From: Candidatus Moraniibacteriota bacterium
Lineage (GTDB): Bacteria > Patescibacteriota > Minisyncoccia > JAHIHE01 > JAGLIN01
Assembly: GCA_030641185.1 (NCBI GenBank)
Contig: DAOWHY010000009.1
Coordinates: 1-19,212 of the forward strand
DNA: 19,212 nt
Direction: 5' to 3'
Shown: in pieces, positions 14,509 to 19,212 of the stretch
Numbering within the stretch: position 1 is the stretch's first letter
Layout of the letters: each line of letters starts with the position of its first letter
The notes under the pieces: generated by a model
Database searches by the model: none
Told to the model about the DNA's origin: nothing
Seen by the model: the letters and a program-made list of their open reading frames with translations, nothing else
Position numbers and translations under genes: made by a program

Positions 14509-14829
14509 ATGTTTTACAAACAAAAATTATTTTTTCTAATTTTATTTTTCACGGCTTTTTTGCCCATTCCAGCTGAAGCGGCGCAACTTGTTTTTTTAGG
14601 CAAACCAGTTGTTGATATTGTTAATGATTTAATATTATTTCTTCTTTCAATCATTGGCGGCATTGCTTTATTGATGATTGTTTTTAGCGGGATACTTTAT
14701 ACTTTCTCCGGCACAGATCCTGAAGCTCAAAATAAAGCAAAAAGAACTTTCAATTACGCTATTATAGGCCTTATATTTGTTTTGATATCTTATGCTATTA
14801 TAAAAATTATAACAGAGGTAAGCGTTTAG
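14509..14829 (+). CDS. VirB2/TrbC-like pilin with signal peptide
   Basis: The 106-residue product has an N-terminal signal sequence (about 1-24, LILFFTAFLPIPAEA) with a likely cut after AEA. It is followed by two membrane segments at about 38-63 and 83-103. A polar turn between them reads SGTDPEAQNKAKR, where GxxPEAxxKAK is typical of the small type IV secretion pilin-like family widespread in Patescibacteria. The segments LLSIIGGIALL and IIGLIFVLISYAIIK match its neighbour closely. Such proteins may form a surface filament or membrane pore, but their exact role is not settled. It is the first gene after the divergent promoter, with AAGG about 13 bases upstream of the ATG as a weak ribosome site. 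Confidence 0.8.
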   Translation: MFYKQKLFFLILFFTAFLPIPAEAAQLVFLGKPVVDIVNDLILFLLSIIGGIALLMIVFSGILYTFSGTDPEAQNKAKRTFNYAIIGLIFVLISYAIIKIITEVSV

Positions 14830-14844
14830 AATAAATAAATATCT

Positions 14845-15093
14845 ATGAATCTTACAAAATTTGATAAACCGATTGTTGATATTTTCAGCGAAGCTTCATT
14901 ATTCTTGCTCTCAATTATTGGGGGTATTGCTCTTCTGGTAATTGTCATCAGTGGCATACTTTACATTTTTGCCGGCGCAAATCCAGAAGCGCAAAATAAA
15001 GCGAAAGGGACCGCAACTAAAGCTATCATAGGACTTATTTTTGTTTTAGTGTCCTATGCTATTATAAAAACAATATCTAATATAGGAACTTAA
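14845..15093 (+). CDS. VirB2/TrbC-like pilin paralogue without signal peptide
   Basis: The 82-residue product is clearly a tandem duplicate of the gene before it. It shares the FLLSIIGGIALL segment, the turn ANPEAQNKAKG and the end LIFVLVSYAIIKTI. It lacks the cleavable N-terminal signal and begins MNLTKFDKPIVDIFSEA. This suggests either a different insertion route or a membrane-resident role beside the secreted paralogue. The start lies 15 bases after the previous stop, so the two are almost certainly cotranscribed. Membrane segments fall at about 17-40 and 60-80. Confidence 0.8.
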   Translation: MNLTKFDKPIVDIFSEASLFLLSIIGGIALLVIVISGILYIFAGANPEAQNKAKGTATKAIIGLIFVLVSYAIIKTISNIGT

Positions 15094-15139
15094 AATAAAA
15101 CAGAAAAAGAGAACTTAATTAATTTCAAATATCTTAATT

Positions 15140-15979
15140 ATGAAAATTTTAATTCTCGGATATAAAGGAATGCTTGGACACGAATTAGTGAAAGAGTTTG
15201 AAAATAGCCACGAGCTTATTTTGTGGGACAGAGATCAAATTGATATTTCCAGAAAAGAAGATACAATAAAAAAAGTTAGTGATTTATGTCCCGATCTTGT
15301 GATTAACGCGGCCGCTTATACCGCAGTTGATGAAGTGGAACATAATAAAGATTTGGCCTATAAAGTGAATAGTTGCGCGGTTGGATTTTTGGCAACGGCG
15401 TGCAAGGAAATAGACGCCCTCTTTGTTCATTTTAGCACTGACTATGTTTTTGACGGTGAAAATCATAATGGGTATAAAGAAGATCATTCGTATAATCCAA
15501 TTAATATATATGGCAAATCAAAAGCGCTTGGCGAAAAAATGATATTGGACATTTCTTCAAAATATTATATAATAAGAACATCGTGGCTATTCGGAAAACA
15601 TGGGAAAAATTTTATAGAAACAATGTTGCGTTTAGACAAGGAGAAGAAAGACATAAAAGTAGTCAATGATCAATTTGGAAGTCCGACTTACGCCAAAGAT
15701 TTAGCAGTGGCAGTTAAAAAATTAGTTGAATCGCAAAATCCATATGGAATTTATCATATTACAAACTTTGGAACTTGTAATTGGTATGATTTTGCCTTAA
15801 AAATTTTTGAATTTTCTGGATTGAAACCAAACATAAAACCAGTAGCATCTGAAGAATTTCCCACACCAGCGAAAAGGCCAACATACTCAATGCTTGTTAA
15901 TACCAAACTTCCGCCAATGAGGAAATGGGAAGAAGCGTTAAAAGATTATTTGGTTGAAACAGGAAGAATAAATTTTTAA
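15140..15979 (+). CDS. rfbD: dTDP-4-dehydrorhamnose reductase (RmlD/RfbD)
   Basis: The 279-residue product is a short-chain dehydrogenase/reductase of the RmlD type. The nucleotide-binding loop is GYKGMLG (7-13) at the N-terminus. PDLVINAAAYTAVDEVE (51-67) is the family's characteristic strand. STDYVFDG (99-106) holds the catalytic Thr, and the catalytic pair is Tyr124 and Lys128 in YGKSKALGE. It reduces dTDP-4-keto-L-rhamnose to dTDP-L-rhamnose with NAD(P)H in the cytoplasm, for surface polysaccharide. Length is slightly short of the E. coli enzyme (299). The A, B and C genes of the pathway are not in this window. Isolated RmlD-like enzymes can act on other sugars, so substrate is less sure than fold. 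It lies 46 bases after the pilin gene. Confidence 0.9.
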   Translation: MKILILGYKGMLGHELVKEFENSHELILWDRDQIDISRKEDTIKKVSDLCPDLVINAAAYTAVDEVEHNKDLAYKVNSCAVGFLATACKEIDALFVHFSTDYVFDGENHNGYKEDHSYNPINIYGKSKALGEKMILDISSKYYIIRTSWLFGKHGKNFIETMLRLDKEKKDIKVVNDQFGSPTYAKDLAVAVKKLVESQNPYGIYHITNFGTCNWYDFALKIFEFSGLKPNIKPVASEEFPTPAKRPTYSMLVNTKLPPMRKWEEALKDYLVETGRINF

Positions 15980-16030
15980 ATTGTTATGCATGGCATGAAA
16001 GTATATATTATTGTGCTATGCATAACAATT
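15979..16030 (+). terminator. 17-bp hairpin after rfbD
   Basis: aattgttatgcatggca pairs with tgctatgcataacaatt at 16 of 17 positions around an 18-base loop. It begins on the last base of the rfbD stop codon. No T-run follows directly, so it may end or stabilise the transcript, or be an inserted palindrome. Confidence 0.5.
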
Positions 16031-16082
16031 TAACAATTTAGCAATAGAACAATCTATTTTTATTAATTAAAAAAAGAAAAAC

Positions 16083-16184
16083 ATGGAAAAGGATAAAAAA
16101 AATATAGACAACGTTCCAGCAATGTTGTTTGTATCGTTCTTGATGATCGTCATAATCATTCTTATGATGCTTAAGTTGTCATAG
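16083..16184 (+). CDS. 33-residue membrane peptide
   Basis: A short ORF encodes MEKDKKNIDNVPAMLFVSFL and continues MIVIIILMMLKLS, then TAG. It has a charged N-terminus of about ten residues and one membrane segment at about 13-31, the usual form of small membrane proteins. It is preceded by an A-rich leader. It lies alone in the 479-base stretch between rfbD and the beta-propeller gene, which otherwise holds only the hairpin at 15979 and the inverted-repeat element at 16287. Function unknown. A chance ORF of this length is possible, but the amphipathic layout argues for a real gene. Confidence 0.5.
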   Translation: MEKDKKNIDNVPAMLFVSFLMIVIIILMMLKLS

Positions 16185-16286
16185 GAGTAAATTTATAAAA
16201 CCATAAAAAACTTGTTCTGGATTTATTTCAGGAGATGTGTTTTGCGGTGAGTGTTTATTATAATATAGTGGTATTATTTTAAATTC

Positions 16287-16433
16287 AGCTTCTTTCTTGT
16301 CATTTCGAAACGGAACCGCAGTGGAGTGAGAAATCTATAAGTATTATTATACAGATAGAGTAGTCATACTTAAACAGCTTATAGATCTCTCAGTCGTTGC
16401 GACTCCTTCGAGATGACATAAAATGAAGAAGCT
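16287..16433. repeat. 147-bp inverted-repeat element
   Basis: The ends agcttctt (16287-16294) and aagaagct (16426-16433) are perfect inverted copies. Just inside are tTGTCATtTCGA and TCGAgATGACAt. Further in, gagaaatctataag pairs with cttatagatctctc at 13 of 14 positions. The gtcatttcga...gagaaatct pattern is a widely dispersed intergenic repeat type in bacteria; I recall it but cannot search. It carries no gene and is probably a non-autonomous mobile sequence. It ends 25 bases before the beta-propeller gene. Confidence 0.75.
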
Positions 16434-16458
16434 CTTATATAATAATTAAAACAAATAT

Positions 16459-18693
16459 ATGAAACAAAAACTAAACAAAACAAAACAATGCGAACCAAAA
16501 GAACAGAATGTGTTCAACTTCTTATTATTTTCCCTGTTTTTCCTGATATTCGTCAGTTTTGGAAGCGCGCTTTTAGTTTCTGTAATTAACAAGTATGAAG
16601 TTCTTGTACCTGCTACTCCTCCAGTTGATGTTGAAGGTGGAATAGTAAAACAATTTAAAAGCTATGACGAGATAAAAGAATTTTTAGACGAAAGCGCTGG
16701 CAGTATTCAAAATACTGCTATGTTTGGTGCGATCGGAAGAGATTTAGCAAGGTCAGAAGCGTTAGATACGACTGGAGAAAACAAATGGGGAGATGCCGCA
16801 TCGCCAACCCCTACTATAAATGGAAAAGGAGGAGGAATAGACTATTCAACTACCAATGTTCAGGTGGCGGGGGTAGATGAGGGGGATATCATAAAAACTG
16901 ATGGCAAATATATTTACGCGATTTCCGGGCAGGAAGTTGTTATCACTGACGCTTATCCGGCTGATGACGCCGCTATTATTTCCAGAATAAAATTTAATTC
17001 AAATCCAAGTGGAATTTATATAAATGGCGACAAGCTGGCGGTTTATGGACAAAATCACTATATTATTTACAATAATGAAAGTTATGAAAAGTTGTTAAAT
17101 AAAAGGAAAAGCAATAATTATACTTTTCTAAAAGTTTTTGATATAAAAGACAAAGAAAACCCAAAAGAAGAACGGGATTTTAATTTTGAAGGAAATTTTC
17201 TCAATTCGCGGATGATTGGAGATTATGTGTATTTTATTACTACAGATTATTCCTATTACTACGATGATGAAATTCCAGTTCCTTTAGTTTTAGAAAATGG
17301 GAAAGTTATAAATAATAATGACATCGCATGCCAGAATTGCTGGGATATTTATTATTTTGACATACCTTATCGTTCGCATAATTTTACGAGCGTCGCCGCG
17401 ATAAATATTTCTGACAGCGAAGAGGAAATTAAAAACGAAACATATCTCTTGGACGGAAATCAGAATAATATGTTTGTTTCTAAAGATAATATTTATATTA
17501 CTTACAATAAATATATCAGCGAAGATGAACTTGTTTGGAGTGCTACAAAAGAAATGATTTTACCAAAATTGAGCGAGAGAGACAGAGAGAGAATTACAGA
17601 AATTGAAAACGCGGAAAATTACATTTTGGCGCCACAAGAGAAAATGGGAAAAATAATATTGATTTTAGATAGCTTTGTCGAATCATTAACCAACGAGGAA
17701 CAGAAGAAATTAGCAAAAGAGTTGGAAGCAAAAGTGAAACAAAAGTATGAAGATATTTCTAAAGAATTAGAAAAGACAGTTATTCACAAGATTGCGATTA
17801 ATAAAGGCGACTTGCAATACAAAACAGCAGGAGAAGTTCCCGGAGTTGTTTTAAACCAATTTTCTATGGATGAAGATAACGGCTACTTCCGTGTTGCTAC
17901 GACAAAAAATAGAAGATGGTCAACTTTTGGAGAATCATCGGAATCGTATAATAATATTTATGTTCTAGACGAAAATATGAAAGTTGTCGGCAAAGTAGAA
18001 GAATTGGCCAGAGACGAAAGAATTTACTCTGTGAGATTTATGCAAAATAGGGCGTATCTGGTTACTTTCAGACAAGTAGATCCTCTCTTTGCAATTGATT
18101 TAACAAATCCGACAAATCCGATAGTTATGGGAGAATTGAAAGTTCCGGGATATTCCAGCTATTTGCATCCTTATGATGATGTAACTTTAATCGGTCTTGG
18201 CAAAGAAACAGACAATAACGGAAGAATAACAGGAGGAATAAAGCTGTCTTTGTTTGATGTTTCTGATGTCAGAGATCCGAAAGAGATCGACAAATTTGTT
18301 CTGGGGGACAGGAATAGCAACTCAATTGCGATCAATGAGCATAAAGCGTTCTTATTTTCAAAAGATAAAAATTTACTTGTGATTCCCGTAAGTATGCAAG
18401 AAGATATTATGGAAATTCAAGAAGGTGTAACCTCCGAAGAAGGTGTGATGATTATGCCGCCGATTAAGAAAAGATATTTCAATGGAGCGGCTATATTTAA
18501 TATTAGCAAAAAAGGATTTGAGTTGAAAGGAAAAATTGGTCATTCAGATGAAAATGACAATAACTACAGATGGAGCGACGGCGTTAACAGGAGTTTGTAT
18601 ATAAATGATGTTTTATATACTATGTCTAATAAATATCTGAAGATGAATAACTTGAGCGATATTAAAGAAGTTAATAGTTTAGAATTAAGATAA
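16459..18693 (+). CDS. Membrane-anchored beta-propeller protein (Beta_propel family)
   Basis: The 744-residue product has a basic N-terminus and a membrane anchor at about 18-42. A linker follows, then the family signature TTNVQVAGVDEGDIIKTDGK (131-150) and YIYAISG, which opens the first blade. Repeated blade-like strands continue to the C-terminus (for example GDYVYFITTDYSYY, MQNRAYLVTFRQVDPLFAID and INEHKAFLFSK). A helical, charged insertion of about 90 residues (roughly 375-460, with NEEQKKLAKELEAKVKQKYE) interrupts the propeller. A CQNC pair lies at about 289-292. The family is secreted or surface-bound in bacteria and archaea with no known enzyme activity, and a binding role is likely. 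It has no Shine-Dalgarno sequence; the ATG at 16459 places the anchor correctly. Confidence 0.88.
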   Translation: MKQKLNKTKQCEPKEQNVFNFLLFSLFFLIFVSFGSALLVSVINKYEVLVPATPPVDVEGGIVKQFKSYDEIKEFLDESAGSIQNTAMFGAIGRDLARSEALDTTGENKWGDAASPTPTINGKGGGIDYSTTNVQVAGVDEGDIIKTDGKYIYAISGQEVVITDAYPADDAAIISRIKFNSNPSGIYINGDKLAVYGQNHYIIYNNESYEKLLNKRKSNNYTFLKVFDIKDKENPKEERDFNFEGNFLNSRMIGDYVYFITTDYSYYYDDEIPVPLVLENGKVINNNDIACQNCWDIYYFDIPYRSHNFTSVAAINISDSEEEIKNETYLLDGNQNNMFVSKDNIYITYNKYISEDELVWSATKEMILPKLSERDRERITEIENAENYILAPQEKMGKIILILDSFVESLTNEEQKKLAKELEAKVKQKYEDISKELEKTVIHKIAINKGDLQYKTAGEVPGVVLNQFSMDEDNGYFRVATTKNRRWSTFGESSESYNNIYVLDENMKVVGKVEELARDERIYSVRFMQNRAYLVTFRQVDPLFAIDLTNPTNPIVMGELKVPGYSSYLHPYDDVTLIGLGKETDNNGRITGGIKLSLFDVSDVRDPKEIDKFVLGDRNSNSIAINEHKAFLFSKDKNLLVIPVSMQEDIMEIQEGVTSEEGVMIMPPIKKRYFNGAAIFNISKKGFELKGKIGHSDENDNNYRWSDGVNRSLYINDVLYTMSNKYLKMNNLSDIKEVNSLELR

Positions 18694-18825
18694 GATGCTA
18701 TTGTCAATGTCTGAGTTGATGTTTTTAAGAGAAAAGTTTTTTTCACTAATATAAGAAATAAATTAAACCATACCAATTCAAATCCAACCCATCATAAATT
18801 TAACTAACCAATAACAATAAAAAAC

Positions 18826-19212
18826 ATGAAACCACGCAATAGCGACAAACAAGAATCATCTAATTGGATAAAAGCAGGGCTAACAGTCATAATTTTTTCT
18901 CTGATTATTTCCATTGCCATAGTTAAAGCCGGCTTTTTAACATCAATAGCCGATCCGGCACCTGTAAACTATCTTCTTTCCGATACTTACGCCAAACTGG
19001 CCAATTCTTCTGTCACAAATCCAAGCGGCCAGACAAACGCTCATGGCCGAAAATTTATTAAGATCGGCACGCAAATATGGATGGTTGAAAATTTGAATGT
19101 GGGAACAAGAATTGACGGCGCGAGCGAACAAACTGACAATGGCGTTATAGAAAAATACTGCTATGACGATAACGAAGAAAACTGCGATACGGACGGCGGA
19201 TTATATCAATGG
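18826..19212 (+). CDS. FISUMP-domain surface protein, cut by the window end
   Basis: The reading frame is open from ATG 18826 to the last base, giving 129 residues. A basic N-terminus is followed by a membrane segment at about 16-40. A short spacer leads into IGTQIWMVENLNVGTRIDGA, the start of the Fibrobacter succinogenes major paralogous (FISUMP) domain, and the visible part ends GGLYQW, another typical family motif. The domain is found on secreted or surface proteins with unknown ligands. A pair of cysteines (in KYCYDD and ENCDTD) fits an outside location. The gene is richer in G and C than those in region 1. It follows the beta-propeller gene with a 132-base spacer that shows no clear terminator. 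Confidence 0.8.
   Translation, partial: MKPRNSDKQESSNWIKAGLTVIIFSLIISIAIVKAGFLTSIADPAPVNYLLSDTYAKLANSSVTNPSGQTNAHGRKFIKIGTQIWMVENLNVGTRIDGASEQTDNGVIEKYCYDDNEENCDTDGGLYQW

Overview
The window looks like part of a small-genome, AT-rich bacterium of the Candidate Phyla Radiation (Patescibacteria, Parcubacteria-like). The reasons are indirect. By eye the G+C content is low. Most starts lack an obvious Shine-Dalgarno sequence. Many genes encode short single-pass membrane proteins. The gene set includes VirB2/TrbC-like pilins, a Beta_propel surface protein, a FISUMP-domain protein, a lone RmlD-type reductase and a divergent FtsZ-like protein, all common in that group. I see no rRNA, tRNA or CRISPR array.

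Region 1 (1-5000, all + strand) is an accessory segment. A possible gene tail and a cupin protein are followed by a 598-bp element (598-1195). It carries a REP-associated tyrosine (Y1/HUH) transposase between two short palindromes that are inverted relative to each other. The next genes are a KAP-type P-loop NTPase with an overlapping downstream ORF, an HNH endonuclease and a two-pass membrane protein. They are separated by three 99-bp copies of the same ends (3138-3236, 4185-4283, 4889-4987) that lack the transposase body. These look like internally deleted, non-autonomous derivatives. The last copy supplies the final 18 codons of the membrane protein gene.

Region 2 (5000-6040, + strand) has a histidine phosphatase and a small conserved protein, closed by a perfect hairpin between convergent genes.

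Region 3 (6039-14229, - strand) has, in order of transcription: clpB, a BRO-N protein three bases after it, a GC-rich multi-hairpin block, three short membrane-anchored proteins, a zinc-ribbon protein, an FtsZ-like protein without the GTP-binding signature, a polytopic membrane protein, a 158-bp dispersed repeat, and a membrane-anchored HtrA-like protein that has lost its catalytic residues. The two degenerate enzymes are the most unusual proteins in the window.

Region 4 (14230-19212, + strand) starts with a divergent promoter region between clpB and two tandem pilin genes. It has a recognisable promoter on each side, a 14-bp perfect palindrome between them and a long inverted repeat in the clpB leader. 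Then come rfbD (rmlD), a hairpin, a 33-residue membrane peptide, a 147-bp inverted-repeat element, a 744-residue membrane-anchored beta-propeller protein, and a FISUMP-domain protein cut by the window end. This block looks devoted to the cell surface.
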